Positions 16,612-24,946 are shown, numbered from the stretch's first letter. The stretch is 32,769 nt of DNA from CAIKZZ01 sp035524495 (GCA_035524495.1 DATKOR010000018.1:1-32769); one strand, 5' to 3'. The notes: generated by a model from the sequence alone, not told the origin. Made by a program: numbers and translations.

Positions 16612-16640
16612 TTGACCCTCCGCCGACCCGCTTGTATACA
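16612..16640 (+). promoter_or_regulatory. sigma70-type promoter of the second CoA-transferase
   Basis: TTGACC (16612-16617) and TATACA (16635-16640) are separated by exactly 17 bases, a near-consensus promoter. The predicted start near 16647 leaves a leader of about 19 bases before the ATG at 16666. Confidence 0.65.
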
Positions 16641-16665
16641 ACGCGCGACCAGACGGAACGACACC

Positions 16666-17880
16666 ATGACCGATCCCGCCTTCCAGAACGGCCCGCTGTC
16701 GGATCTGCGCGTGCTCGAGCTCGGCACGCTGCTCGCAGGCCCTTTCTGCGGCCAGCTGCTCGGCGACCTCGGCGCCGAGGTCATCAAGATCGAGCCGCCC
16801 GGCCAGGGCGACCCGATGCGCGAGTGGGGATTGCACGAGGCGGGCGAGCCCTCGCTGTGGTGGCCGGTCATCGCGCGCAACAAGAAGGCGATCACGCTCG
16901 ACCTTCGCCAGCCCGACGGCCAGCAGCTGCTGAAGGACCTGGTCGCGAAGGCCGACTTCGTGCTCGAGAACTTCCGCCCCGGCACGCTCGAGCGCTGGGG
17001 CCTCGGCTGGAGCGAGCTGTCGGCGATCAACCCGCGCCTGATCATGATCCGCGTGTCGGGCTTCGGGCAGACCGGGCCGCGCGCCAAGGACCCCGGCTTC
17101 GGCGCGATCGGCGAGGCGATGGGCGGGCTGCGCTACGTGGTCGGCGATCCCTCGGCGCCGCCGTCGCGCGTCGGCATCAGCATCGGCGATTCGCTCGCCG
17201 CGACCTTCGCGAGCCTGGGCGCGCTCGCGGCGCTGCACTACCGCGAGCGCACCGGCCGCGGCCAGGTCGTCGACTCCGCGATCTACGAGGCGGTGCTCGC
17301 GATGATGGAGTCGCTGGTCACCGACTACGACCAGCGCGGCGTGATCCGCGAGCGCACGGGCGCGGTGCTGCCGAAGGTCGCACCGTCCAACGTCTACGAG
17401 ACGCGCGACGGGCTCGTGCTGATCGCGGCCAACCAGGACAACGTGTTCGCGCGGCTCGCGCTCGCGATGGGCGAGCCCGGACTGGCCAAGGACCCGCGCT
17501 TCGCGACCCACCAGGCGCGCGGCGTCCACCAGGCCGAGATCGACGCAATCGTCGGACGCTGGACCCAGACGCTCTCGACGCGCGAGGTGCTCGCGGTCCT
17601 CGCGCGGCCCGAGACCGCGGTGCCATCGGGGCTCATTTACCGCGCCCCCGAGATGCTGGTCGACGCGCACTTCCGGGCCCGCGAGGCGATCGTCGCGACG
17701 CCGCACCCGCAGTTCGGCGAGCTCAGGATGCAGAACGTGGCGCCGAAGCTCTCCGAGACGCCGGGCCGCGTGCGCTCGGCGGCGCCGGAGGTCGGCGCGC
17801 ACAACGAGGAGATCTACCGCGAGCTGCTCGGCCTCTCGGCCGAGCGCTATGCGAGCCTGAAGGCGGCGCGCGTGATCTGA
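16666..17880 (+). CDS. CaiB/BaiF (type III) CoA-transferase
   Basis: A 404-residue class III CoA-transferase. Hallmarks: LRVLELGTLLAGPFCGQLLG, VIKIEPPGQGDPMREWG, FVLENFRPGTLERWGLGW and SGFGQTGP. The catalytic aspartate is Asp175 in GISIGDSLAATF. It is only distantly similar to the other copy at 4568-5791. Divergent arrangement with HMG-CoA lyase suggests it activates a dicarboxylic or hydroxy acid using succinyl-CoA, as SUGCT-type enzymes do for glutarate and HMG; the substrate is inference. The ATG at 16666 has only a weak GGAA upstream but follows a strong promoter, and longer frames upstream are antisense to the lyase. Confidence 0.9.
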   Translation: MTDPAFQNGPLSDLRVLELGTLLAGPFCGQLLGDLGAEVIKIEPPGQGDPMREWGLHEAGEPSLWWPVIARNKKAITLDLRQPDGQQLLKDLVAKADFVLENFRPGTLERWGLGWSELSAINPRLIMIRVSGFGQTGPRAKDPGFGAIGEAMGGLRYVVGDPSAPPSRVGISIGDSLAATFASLGALAALHYRERTGRGQVVDSAIYEAVLAMMESLVTDYDQRGVIRERTGAVLPKVAPSNVYETRDGLVLIAANQDNVFARLALAMGEPGLAKDPRFATHQARGVHQAEIDAIVGRWTQTLSTREVLAVLARPETAVPSGLIYRAPEMLVDAHFRAREAIVATPHPQFGELRMQNVAPKLSETPGRVRSAAPEVGAHNEEIYRELLGLSAERYASLKAARVI

Positions 17881-17890
17881 GCGCGCGCCC

Positions 17891-19135
17891 TCAGAGGGCC
17901 TGCAGCCACAGCGTCGCGGCCTTCGCCATCCGCGGGTCGCCCTGTGCGGCGGTGAAGGCCTTCTGCGCCTCGTCCTTCTTGCCGAGCTTCGTGTAGCAGA
18001 TGCCGAGCATCATCTCGGCCTCGTCGACGCGCTTGACCTTCGCGACACGCTCCGGGGTCAGGCCGCGCTCGATCGCCTCGACCGCCTTGTCGCACTCGCC
18101 GAAGCTCATGTAGGCGAGCCCGGTCTTGACGTCGGCCTCGCCGTTCTTGCCGGCGCGCGCCTCCTTGTCGAGCTGCGCGATCAGCTTGTGGTCCTCGGCG
18201 GCCTGCTGCTTCGCCGTGGCCAGCAACTTGCCGTTGCGGTCGGTCGCCGCGATGACGACGTACGCGCCCTTGGCCTTGGCGGTCTCGATGACGTTGAGCG
18301 CCTCGGCCGGCGCGCCCGCGTCCATCGCCTGCTCGACGTAGTCGACGAACACCGACTCGCGCGAGATGTAGTCCTTGTAGAAGCCCAGTCGGTACATGTT
18401 CAGCAGCGCCCGCTTGTCGAGCTCGCCTTCCTTGTAGAGCTGCACGAGGTCGGCGTAGTAGTCGGCCTTCGGGTAGCGCCTCATCAGCGTTTCCATGACC
18501 TCGGTGCGGTGCGGCTTGTCGCCCAGCTTGTAGTAGCAGCTGTTCAGGATCCGGAGCGCCTGCTCGGCCGGCTCCTTGCCGGCGGCCTTGTCGATGTCGA
18601 TCACCTTCTGCTGCGCGACGACCGCGTCGTTGCAGTTCTGCTGCGAGTAGTAGACCGCGACCAGGATGGTGTAGGCCTCGCTCGAGTTGTCGTGCTCGCC
18701 CCAGAGCTTGGCGTACTTCTCGGCCTTCTCGAAGTTCTTGGACTGGTAGTAGATCTTGGCGAGGTTCGGGTAGCTCTTGAAGCGCTCTTCGTCGCCGACG
18801 GTGTCGAGCGCATTCAACTGCTCGACGCTGTCGGCGTAGGCCTGGAAGTCGCCCTTCTTGGCGAGGCACCAGATCATGATGTGCAGCGACTGGTCCTTGT
18901 CCCAGGTCTTGGCGGAGATGTCGACCGCCTCCTTCGACAGCTTGATGCAGGTGTCGAAGTCGCCCTTCTGTCCGGCCTCCTGCGCGGGCTTGAGCTTCTC
19001 GACGACCTTGTCGGTCAGCGGCGGCGGCTTCTTCTCGGCCGCGACCGCGCTCGCGCCTGCGAGCAGCCATCCCGCGCCCACGAGCCCCGCCCACCACGCC
19101 GCCCGCACCATCATCCGCGCCCGCCTGTTCGTCAT
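17891..19135 (-). CDS. exported TPR-repeat protein (second of a tandem pair)
   Basis: A 414-residue protein with an N-terminal signal peptide (hydrophobic core around WWAGLVGAGWLLAG, cleavage near residue 33) and helical repeats throughout. TPR-like stretches include GDFDTCIKLSKEAVDISAKT, KNFEKAEKYAKLW and GECDKAVEAIERGLTPERV. The block EARAGKNGEADV is identical to one in the neighbouring paralogue. GAGGGG lies upstream of the ATG. It follows the other TPR gene by 31 bases and lies downstream of tonB-exbB-exbD-exbD, suggesting a periplasmic scaffold working with that TonB system. Six residues near the end (DPRMAK) also match the paralogue pattern. Confidence 0.82.
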   Translation of the reverse strand: MTNRRARMMVRAAWWAGLVGAGWLLAGASAVAAEKKPPPLTDKVVEKLKPAQEAGQKGDFDTCIKLSKEAVDISAKTWDKDQSLHIMIWCLAKKGDFQAYADSVEQLNALDTVGDEERFKSYPNLAKIYYQSKNFEKAEKYAKLWGEHDNSSEAYTILVAVYYSQQNCNDAVVAQQKVIDIDKAAGKEPAEQALRILNSCYYKLGDKPHRTEVMETLMRRYPKADYYADLVQLYKEGELDKRALLNMYRLGFYKDYISRESVFVDYVEQAMDAGAPAEALNVIETAKAKGAYVVIAATDRNGKLLATAKQQAAEDHKLIAQLDKEARAGKNGEADVKTGLAYMSFGECDKAVEAIERGLTPERVAKVKRVDEAEMMLGICYTKLGKKDEAQKAFTAAQGDPRMAKAATLWLQAL

Positions 19136-19166
19136 GGCCCTACCCCTCGAATGTAAACGCCTCGTC

Positions 19167-20387
19167 TCAGGCCCCACCGAGCCACATCTTCGCGGCCGGC
19201 GCCATGCGCGGATCGGCCTTCGCGAAGTTGAATGCCTTGTCGGCCTCGGCCTTCTTGTTGAGCTTCAGGTAACAGATGCCGAGGACCATGCTGGCATCGT
19301 CCGTGCGCTTGACGCGCGCGACGCGCTCGGGGCTGAGCCCGCGGTTGATCGCCTCGACTGCCTTGTCGTACTGGCCCATGCTGTAGTAGCGATAGCCGAG
19401 GCGCACGTCCGCCTCGCCGTTCTTGCCGGCACGCGCCTCCGCATCCAGCTGGCCGACGCTCTTGATGTCCTCGGCGGCGCGCTCCTTGGCCTGCTTCAGC
19501 AGCCGCTCGACCTTGTCGGCGTTCTTGACCTGCTTCTTCTTGATGCCGTCCTCGAGCACGCGCTGCGCCTCGGCCGTCGTGCCGACGTCGAGCGCGCGGT
19601 CGGCGAGCTTGACGTAGTCGGCCTCGGCCTCGAGCCAGCCCTTGTTGAAGCCGAAGCGCAGCATCTCGGCGATCGCGAGGTCGTCGATCTTGCGGTCCTG
19701 GTAGACGCGCAGCACCTGCGTGTAGTAGTCCTTCTTCGGGAAGCGCTTCAGCGCGTCCTCGCTCGCGGTGAGCAGCTTGTCGTCCTGCTTGGACTGGAAG
19801 TAGCAGCGCATCTGGATCTTCAGCTGGTCCTCGTCGGGGGCCCGGCCGCCGCCCAATGCCTTGTCGATCGAGGCGAGGCTGTTCGGGCAGTCCTTGGCCG
19901 CGAAGTAGTACTGCGCGAGCGCGCTGTAGTCCTGCGCCGTGCCGCTCGCGCCGGCGAGGTACTGCTTGTACTCGAGGATCGCCTTGTCGAAGTGGTTGGT
20001 CGCGCCGTACATCTGCGCGAGGCTCTTGTGGTAGGTGAGCTTGTCGCTGGTCGGCACGCCCTCGGTCGCGAGCAGCGCCTCGCCCGCCTCGATCGCCTCG
20101 GCGTAGTTTCGAAGCTGCGCCGCCGCGACGTAGATCAGCGTCAGCGCCGTCTTCTTCTCGAAGGCGCTCTTCGCGACCGCGCGCGCGTCTTTGCCGGCCT
20201 TCAGCGCGCCGGCGAAGTCCTTCTTCTGGTACGCCTGCTGGCCGGGGTTGAACTTCTCGAAGAACTCGGCCGAGGTCTGCTGCGCCCTGGCGGCGCCGGT
20301 CGGCAGGCCGACGGCGAGCAGTGCGACCACAACAGCGGCCGCAAGGCCGTGGATGCCCGGCCGGGCGGTGAATGCGAGCGTGCTCAT
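19167..20387 (-). CDS. exported TPR-repeat protein (first of a tandem pair)
   Basis: A 406-residue secreted protein. The signal peptide has the core AAAVVVALLAVGLPTGA and a likely cleavage after ARA (residue 35), giving a mature start QQTSAEFFEKF. The rest is alpha-helical repeat, for example AYQKKDFAGALKAGKDARA, NHFDKAILEYKQYL and GQYDKAVEAINRGLSPERV. GAGGT stands five bases before the ATG at 20387; the longer in-frame start at 20408 is less convincing. A strong terminator lies between exbD and this gene, so expression depends on read-through or on an undetected promoter in the 70 bases upstream. It probably assists TonB-dependent transport; direct evidence is lacking. Confidence 0.82.
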   Translation of the reverse strand: MSTLAFTARPGIHGLAAAVVVALLAVGLPTGAARAQQTSAEFFEKFNPGQQAYQKKDFAGALKAGKDARAVAKSAFEKKTALTLIYVAAAQLRNYAEAIEAGEALLATEGVPTSDKLTYHKSLAQMYGATNHFDKAILEYKQYLAGASGTAQDYSALAQYYFAAKDCPNSLASIDKALGGGRAPDEDQLKIQMRCYFQSKQDDKLLTASEDALKRFPKKDYYTQVLRVYQDRKIDDLAIAEMLRFGFNKGWLEAEADYVKLADRALDVGTTAEAQRVLEDGIKKKQVKNADKVERLLKQAKERAAEDIKSVGQLDAEARAGKNGEADVRLGYRYYSMGQYDKAVEAINRGLSPERVARVKRTDDASMVLGICYLKLNKKAEADKAFNFAKADPRMAPAAKMWLGGA

Positions 20388-20457
20388 CGTGTACCTCAAT
20401 GACTCCACTCAGTGATGGACGCCGCTCCGGTCGCGCGAGTTCCCGGGCGGTCGCTAC

Positions 20458-20487
20458 AAAAAAAATGGGCCGACTCGAGTCAGCCCA
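20458..20487 (-). terminator. Rho-independent terminator after the exbD pair
   Basis: On the minus strand a near-perfect palindrome (TGGGCTGACTCGAGTCGGCC plus CA, one T-G pair) at 20487-20466 is followed by eight T residues (20465-20458). It lies 49 bases beyond the exbD stop and 70 bases before the first TPR gene, dividing the TonB operon from the TPR pair. Confidence 0.9.
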
Positions 20488-20535
20488 TTCGTGTTGTTGC
20501 CTGCAGTGCTGCGCCGAACGCGCTGGCGCCCCCGC

Positions 20536-20955
20536 TTAGAGGGCGCCGTTCGCGTCGGCGACGAATCCGATCTTCTTGAGGCCGCCGCGCTGTACCGCGA
20601 ACAGCACCGAGGCGGCGTAATCGTACTTGGCGCGGCGGTCGACCGAGATGTGGACCTCCGGCTGCGGGTCCTTGCCCGCGGCGTCCTTGATGTAGGCGCG
20701 CAGATCCGACGGCGAGGTCACGGTGCCGTTCCACAGCACCGAGCCGTCGTACTGCACGTCGATCGAGATCGGCGTCTCGGTGACGGGCGGCGGTGGCTCG
20801 GTGGTCGCGCGTGGCAGGTCGATCTTCACCGCGTGCGTCATCACCGGCAGCGTGATGATGAAGATGATCAAGAGCACCAGCATGATGTCGACGAGCGGCA
20901 CGACGTTGATGGTCGTGTTGTACTCGCTTTCGTCGCCAATCGATCCCATGGCCAT
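20536..20955 (-). CDS. exbD: ExbD-family biopolymer transport protein (second copy)
   Basis: A 139-residue inner-membrane protein. Its single N-terminal helix, NVVPLVDIMLVLLIIFIITL, contains the proton-path aspartate typical of ExbD/TolR. The periplasmic domain includes KIDLPRATTEPPPP, VHISVDRRAKYDYAASVLFA and a closing KKIGFVADAN. GGAG is 11 bases before the ATG at 20955; a second ATG two codons later is also possible. Works with ExbB to energise TonB. It is the last gene before the terminator and is a diverged copy of the adjacent exbD. Confidence 0.94.
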   Translation of the reverse strand: MAMGSIGDESEYNTTINVVPLVDIMLVLLIIFIITLPVMTHAVKIDLPRATTEPPPPVTETPISIDVQYDGSVLWNGTVTSPSDLRAYIKDAAGKDPQPEVHISVDRRAKYDYAASVLFAVQRGGLKKIGFVADANGAL

Positions 20956-20980
20956 TGCGTGTTTGCTCCGAAGTCTGGCG

Positions 20981-21400
20981 TCAGTCCTGGTGCGGCGGCT
21001 CGGCGATGAAGGCGACCTTCAGCAGGTAGTTGCGCTGCAGCGTCGTCAGCACGTCGCCGATGTAGGAGTAGCGCACCCGCTTGTCGCCGCGGATGTGCAC
21101 CTCGGGCTGGGGATCCTTGACCGCCTCGATGCGCGCGAGCTCGGCGAGCCGGTCAAGGGTCACCGGGTTGTCGTTCCAGTACGCCTGGCCCGAGAAGTCG
21201 ACCGAGATGTTGATGTTCTCGGGCTTGGTTTCCGTCGGCTGGTTGAAGTTCGTCGGCAGGTTCACCCGCACCGCCTTCGTCGCCACGGGGACCGTGATGA
21301 TGAAGATGATGAGGAGCACGAGCATGACGTCGACGAGCGGTACAACGTTGATCTCGGAGTTGTAATCGCCTTCAGCAATTGGGGCGCCACCGCCGGCCAT
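20981..21400 (-). CDS. exbD: ExbD-family biopolymer transport protein (first copy)
   Basis: A 139-residue ExbD/TolR protein of the same length as its neighbour. The membrane helix is NVVPLVDVMLVLLIIFIITV with the essential Asp; the periplasmic part has RVNLPTNFNQPTETKPENIN and VHIRGDKRVRYSYIGDVLTT. GAGGAG eight bases upstream sets the start. Gaps are 31 bases to exbB and 25 bases to the next exbD, so all three are co-transcribed. The two copies agree well in the helix but differ in the periplasmic domain, suggesting a mixed ExbD assembly or partner specialisation. Confidence 0.94.
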   Translation of the reverse strand: MAGGGAPIAEGDYNSEINVVPLVDVMLVLLIIFIITVPVATKAVRVNLPTNFNQPTETKPENINISVDFSGQAYWNDNPVTLDRLAELARIEAVKDPQPEVHIRGDKRVRYSYIGDVLTTLQRNYLLKVAFIAEPPHQD

Positions 21401-21431
21401 GTTTCGTGCTCCTCGTCCGGTGCTCTGGGAC

Positions 21432-22172
21432 TTACTTCTTGACCGCCGCCGGGGCTGCGCCTGCGGACGCCGACTTCATCGCGACGCGGCCGCCGGACAG
21501 GAGCGCCTGGTGCAGGTCGTGCGCGAAGTAATGGACGCGATCGATGATGAACTTGTTGCGGCGGGTCAGCCAGTTGAAGCCGAGCACCGCCGGCACCGCG
21601 ACCGCGAGGCCGATCGCGGTCATGATCAGCGCCTCGCCGACGGGTCCTGCGACCTTGTCGATCGACGCCTGGCCCGAGATGCCGATCGAGATCAGCGCGT
21701 TGTAGATGCCCCACACCGTGCCGAACAGGCCGACGAACGGCGCGGTCGAGCCGACCGAGGCGAGCACCGACATGCCGCTGTTCAGGTCGCTCTGGATCAG
21801 GTCCACGCGACGCTGCAGGTGGCTCGAGATCCAGTCGTGCAGGTCGATGTTCTCGGTCAGGCGGCCCTTGTTGCGCTCGTGGTGCTCCATCGACTGCAGG
21901 CCGTCGGCGGCGATGCCGCGGAAGGCGTTGTCGTCGCCGCCCTTCAGGCGCGACAGACCATCCTGCAGGCTGGATGCTCCCCAGAAGTCCTTCTCCGCGG
22001 CGAGCGCGTACTTCCTGAGCGCGGCCTGGTCGAGCACCTTGGTGATGATCACGTACCAGGAGTAGAGGGACATGATCCCGAGGATGACGAACACGCCCTT
22101 GCCGACGGCGCCGCTGGTGGTCCAGAGCGCTGCGATGCCATATGGATTGTCAATTGCCGATGCGTCAGCCAT
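21432..22172 (-). CDS. exbB: ExbB/TolQ/MotA-family proton channel protein
   Basis: A 246-residue inner-membrane protein with three hydrophobic segments: GVFVILGIMSLYSWYVIITK near the N-terminus, GMSVLASVGSTAPFVGLFGT with VWGIYNAL, and ALIMTAIGLAVAVPAVLGF. The second and third segments carry the conserved TolQ/ExbB channel-lining residues. The large cytoplasmic loop lies between segments 1 and 2. The ATG at 22172 has AGAGGG upstream; an in-frame TTG two codons earlier is less likely. It forms the pentameric proton channel around ExbD and drives TonB. Confidence 0.95.
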   Translation of the reverse strand: MADASAIDNPYGIAALWTTSGAVGKGVFVILGIMSLYSWYVIITKVLDQAALRKYALAAEKDFWGASSLQDGLSRLKGGDDNAFRGIAADGLQSMEHHERNKGRLTENIDLHDWISSHLQRRVDLIQSDLNSGMSVLASVGSTAPFVGLFGTVWGIYNALISIGISGQASIDKVAGPVGEALIMTAIGLAVAVPAVLGFNWLTRRNKFIIDRVHYFAHDLHQALLSGGRVAMKSASAGAAPAAVKK

Positions 22173-22235
22173 GGTCAATGCCCTCTGCGGTGAGTCTTGA
22201 AGATGGGTTTATTGGAGTGATCGATGCTGAACTGA

Positions 22236-22859
22236 TCAGGACGACAAGCGCCACGTCCACTTCATGCGCTGCCATGAGCCGACGGCGTCGTTGCCGACCC
22301 GCTGCGGCTCGAACTTGCCCTGCGCCTTCACGCACTTCTCGGCGGCCTCGTCGAGGCGCTGGATGCCGCTCGAGGTCTCAACCTTGGTCTCGGAGACGCG
22401 GCCGTTCGGGCCGACGTAGACGAGCAGCACCACCGAGCCTTCCTCGCTCAGGCGCCGCGAGGCCGACGGGTAGTACGGCTCGCACAGGTCGCCGAGGTTC
22501 ACGCCCTTGGCGACGCGCACCGGCGTGATCGGCGGCGGCGCGGCCGGCTTCGGCGCCTCCTTGGGGGGCTCGACCGGCCGGACGATCGCGGCGGGCGGCG
22601 GCGGACCCTGCACGATCGGCAGGTCCACGAGCGGCGTCGACACCGGCGGCGGCTTGAAGTCCGGCGGCGGCGGCGGCGGCTCCTTCGGCTTCTCCTCTTC
22701 CTCGTGCTGGATCAGCTTCGACTCGATCATCGAAGCGATCTGCGGGGCGTACTTGACGGCGGTGCCGATGATCAGCCCGATCGCCATCAGCACGTGAACG
22801 CCGATGACGAAGAGTCCCACCATCGCATGGCGTGAAAGCTTTTGACCCTTGCTGCTCAT
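22236..22859 (-). CDS. tonB: TonB energy-transducer protein
   Basis: A 207-residue TonB. An N-terminal anchor helix (AMVGLFVIGVHVLMAIGLII) is followed by an acidic/proline-rich spacer (HEEEEKPKEPPPPPPDFKPP and further proline runs to about residue 120). The C-terminal domain has CEPYYPSASRRLSEEGSVVL, the YP motif that contacts TonB boxes, then VGPNGRVSETKVETSSG. It spans the periplasm and delivers proton-motive energy to outer-membrane receptors. It heads the operon tonB-exbB-exbD-exbD. A possible promoter lies about 170 bases upstream. No TonB-dependent receptor gene is in the window. Confidence 0.95.
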   Translation of the reverse strand: MSSKGQKLSRHAMVGLFVIGVHVLMAIGLIIGTAVKYAPQIASMIESKLIQHEEEEKPKEPPPPPPDFKPPPVSTPLVDLPIVQGPPPPAAIVRPVEPPKEAPKPAAPPPITPVRVAKGVNLGDLCEPYYPSASRRLSEEGSVVLLVYVGPNGRVSETKVETSSGIQRLDEAAEKCVKAQGKFEPQRVGNDAVGSWQRMKWTWRLSS

Positions 22860-23028
22860 GTAGCGGGGAGCCCCTATCTCCCGATTCCCGTCGAGAACCC
22901 GTCTCTCTTAAGTAGAGCGGTCGTGCAGATCCTTCGGATCCGCCGACGCTTGTCGGACTCTGTCAAATCCACTGCGCAAACGTAAAGCGAGCGCTGCCGA
23001 GCGCGTCTCACCCCGCCGACGCGATCGG

Positions 23029-23057
23029 ACGATAACCCCTGTCGCAAAGGTCTGCAA
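23029..23057 (-). promoter_or_regulatory. candidate promoter of the tonB operon
   Basis: On the minus strand TTGCAG (23057-23052) and TATCGT (23034-23029) have a 17-base spacer. The leader to tonB would be about 165 bases and contains a small inverted repeat around GATCCTTCGGATC (22929-22941). I see no convincing Fur-box-like palindrome. A TTGACA also occurs further downstream on this strand, but without a good -10 partner. Confidence 0.3.
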
Positions 23058-23150
23058 GCCCGCTGTCGCGGCCGGGACGCCCGCGGCAATTCCCGTCGCG
23101 ATGAACGGCAAAGCCGCCGGCTGTCAAGTCGCCGTCGGAACAATTGCGCC

Positions 23151-24866
23151 TCACCGACCGCGCCTGCCCTTGGCGCTCGCCACCGGGTCCGTCACGGCGC
23201 CGAGCGAGGCGCTCGTGACCTCGCGCGCGTACTTGGCGAGCACGCCGCGATCGGCGAACGGTTTTGGCGCGCGCCACGCCCGCGCGCGGCGCTTGAGCTC
23301 CGCGGCGCTGACCAGGAGGTTCAGCTCGCGGCGCCGCGCATCGATCCGGATGCGGTCGCCGTCCTTCACGAGCGCGAGCGGCCCGCCGACCGCGGCCTCG
23401 GGCGCGACGTGACCGACGACGAAGCCGTGGCTGCCTCCGGAGAAGCGGCCGTCGGTGATCAGCGCGACCTGATCACCAAGCCCCTTGCCCATGATCGCGC
23501 TCGTCGGGCTCAGCATCTCGCGCATGCCGGGGCCCCCTTTCGGCCCCTCGTAGCGCACGACGATCACCTCGCCGCCCCGGACGGTGCCATCGAGGATCGC
23601 CTGCAGGCTCGCTTCCTCCGAGTCGAACACGCGTGCCGTGCCCTCGAAGGCGAGCCCCTCCTTGCCCGAGATCTTCGCGACCGCGCCCTCGGGCGCGAGG
23701 TTGCCGTAGAGGATCACGAGGTGGCTCTCGGCCTTGAGCGGCCGGTCGGTGCTGCGCACGATGTCCTGGCCGGGCGGATAGTCGGGTGCGCTCGCGAGGC
23801 TCTCGGCGAGCGTGCCGCCGGAGACGGTCAGGCAGTCGCCGTGCAGCAGCCCCTCGGCGAGCAGCGCCTTCATCAGCGGCCGGATGCCGCCGATCGCGAT
23901 CAGCTCCGACATCAGGTACTTGCCGCTCGGCTTCAGGTCCGCGAGCACCGGCGTGCGCCTGCCGATGCGCGTGAAGTCGTCGATCGAGAGCCTGACGCGC
24001 GCCGCGTGCGCGATCGCGAGCAGGTGCAGCACCGCGTTCGTGGAGCCGGCGAGCGCGATCACGGTCGTGATCGCGTTCTCGAAGGCCTTCTTCGTCAGGA
24101 TGTCGGAGGGGCGGATGCCGTTCTTGACGAGCCTGACCGCCGCCTCGCCCGCGCGCCGGCAGTCCTCGGCCTTGGTCGCCGAGACCGCCTCCTGCGCCGA
24201 GCTGTTCGGCAGGCTCATGCCGAGCGCCTCGATCGCGGACGCCATCGTGTTCGCCGTGTACATGCCGCCGCAGCTGCCCGCGCCCGGGATCGCCGTGCAC
24301 TCGACCTCGTGCAGCTCGCGGTCGCTGACGCGCCCGGCGGCGTGGCCGCCGACCGCCTCGAACACCGCGACGATGTCGCGCCGCTGCGCCCCGGGGCGGA
24401 TCGTGCCGCCGTAGACGAACACCGCCGGCCGGTCGAGGCGCGCGAGCGCCATCACGCAGCCGGGCATGTTCTTGTCACAGCCGCCGATCGCGACGAGGCC
24501 ATCGAAGCCCTGGGCGCCGGCGACCGTCTCGATCGAGTCGGCGATCACCTCGCGCGACACGAGCGAGTAGCGCATCCCCGGGGTCCCCATCGAGATGCCG
24601 TCGGAGACGGTGATCGTGCTGAAGATCCGGCTCTTGCCGCCAGCGGCGTCGACCGCGGCGGCGGCGGCGGTCGCGAGCCCGTCGATGTGGACGTTGCAGG
24701 GCGTGATGTTCGACCAGGTGCTCGCGACGCCGATCGAGGGCTTCTCGAAGTCGGCGTCGGTGTAGCCGACCGCGCGCAGCATCGCGCGCGAGGGCGTCTG
24801 CGTGACGCCCTCCGTCACGAGCCGGGAGTAGGCGCGCGGATCGGTCGGGGACTTTCTGCGGGTCAT
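23151..24866 (-). CDS. ilvD: dihydroxy-acid dehydratase
   Basis: A 571-residue IlvD/Edd-family enzyme of normal length. Fe-S ligands are Cys57 (ITPCNVH), Cys130 (IGGCDKNMPGC) and Cys199 (GAGSCGGMYTANTM); Lys132 is the expected carbamylated, Mg-binding lysine. It converts 2,3-dihydroxy-isovalerate and its methyl homologue to the 2-keto acids of valine/leucine and isoleucine synthesis. Sugar-acid dehydratases share the fold, but the nearby ilvC-leu operon supports the IlvD role. The ATG at 24866 has a modest AGG upstream. The C-terminus ends in a short basic tail (KGRRGR). Confidence 0.93.
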   Translation of the reverse strand: MTRRKSPTDPRAYSRLVTEGVTQTPSRAMLRAVGYTDADFEKPSIGVASTWSNITPCNVHIDGLATAAAAAVDAAGGKSRIFSTITVSDGISMGTPGMRYSLVSREVIADSIETVAGAQGFDGLVAIGGCDKNMPGCVMALARLDRPAVFVYGGTIRPGAQRRDIVAVFEAVGGHAAGRVSDRELHEVECTAIPGAGSCGGMYTANTMASAIEALGMSLPNSSAQEAVSATKAEDCRRAGEAAVRLVKNGIRPSDILTKKAFENAITTVIALAGSTNAVLHLLAIAHAARVRLSIDDFTRIGRRTPVLADLKPSGKYLMSELIAIGGIRPLMKALLAEGLLHGDCLTVSGGTLAESLASAPDYPPGQDIVRSTDRPLKAESHLVILYGNLAPEGAVAKISGKEGLAFEGTARVFDSEEASLQAILDGTVRGGEVIVVRYEGPKGGPGMREMLSPTSAIMGKGLGDQVALITDGRFSGGSHGFVVGHVAPEAAVGGPLALVKDGDRIRIDARRRELNLLVSAAELKRRARAWRAPKPFADRGVLAKYAREVTSASLGAVTDPVASAKGRRGR

Positions 24867-24946
24867 GGGGCTTGGCCTGGGTCGCGGGCCGGGGCGCCCG
24901 CAGCGCTATTGTGAAGGCGCCGGGCGCGGCGGCGCCAGATGGGATG

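Noticed and set aside
17887..17899. GCCCT-CAG-AGGGC hairpin between the convergent CoA-transferase and TPR genes as bidirectional terminator
   Set aside because: Only five base pairs with a three-base loop, no T-run on either side, and it overlaps the TPR stop codon.
18188..19156. Leu/Val-rich plus-strand frame that looks like a membrane protein
   Set aside because: It is the complement of the charged TPR protein (Lys/Asp/Glu codons read as Leu/Val/Phe), so the hydrophobicity is an artefact.
22929..22941. GATCCTTCGGATC palindrome upstream of tonB considered as a terminator or Fur-like operator
   Set aside because: Stem too short and no T-run for a terminator, and it does not resemble the AT-rich Fur consensus.
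23409..24914. 501-codon plus-strand frame opposite ilvD
   Set aside because: ilvD on the minus strand has complete Fe-S and active-site motifs; the opposite frame is Arg/Asp/Ala-rich with none.
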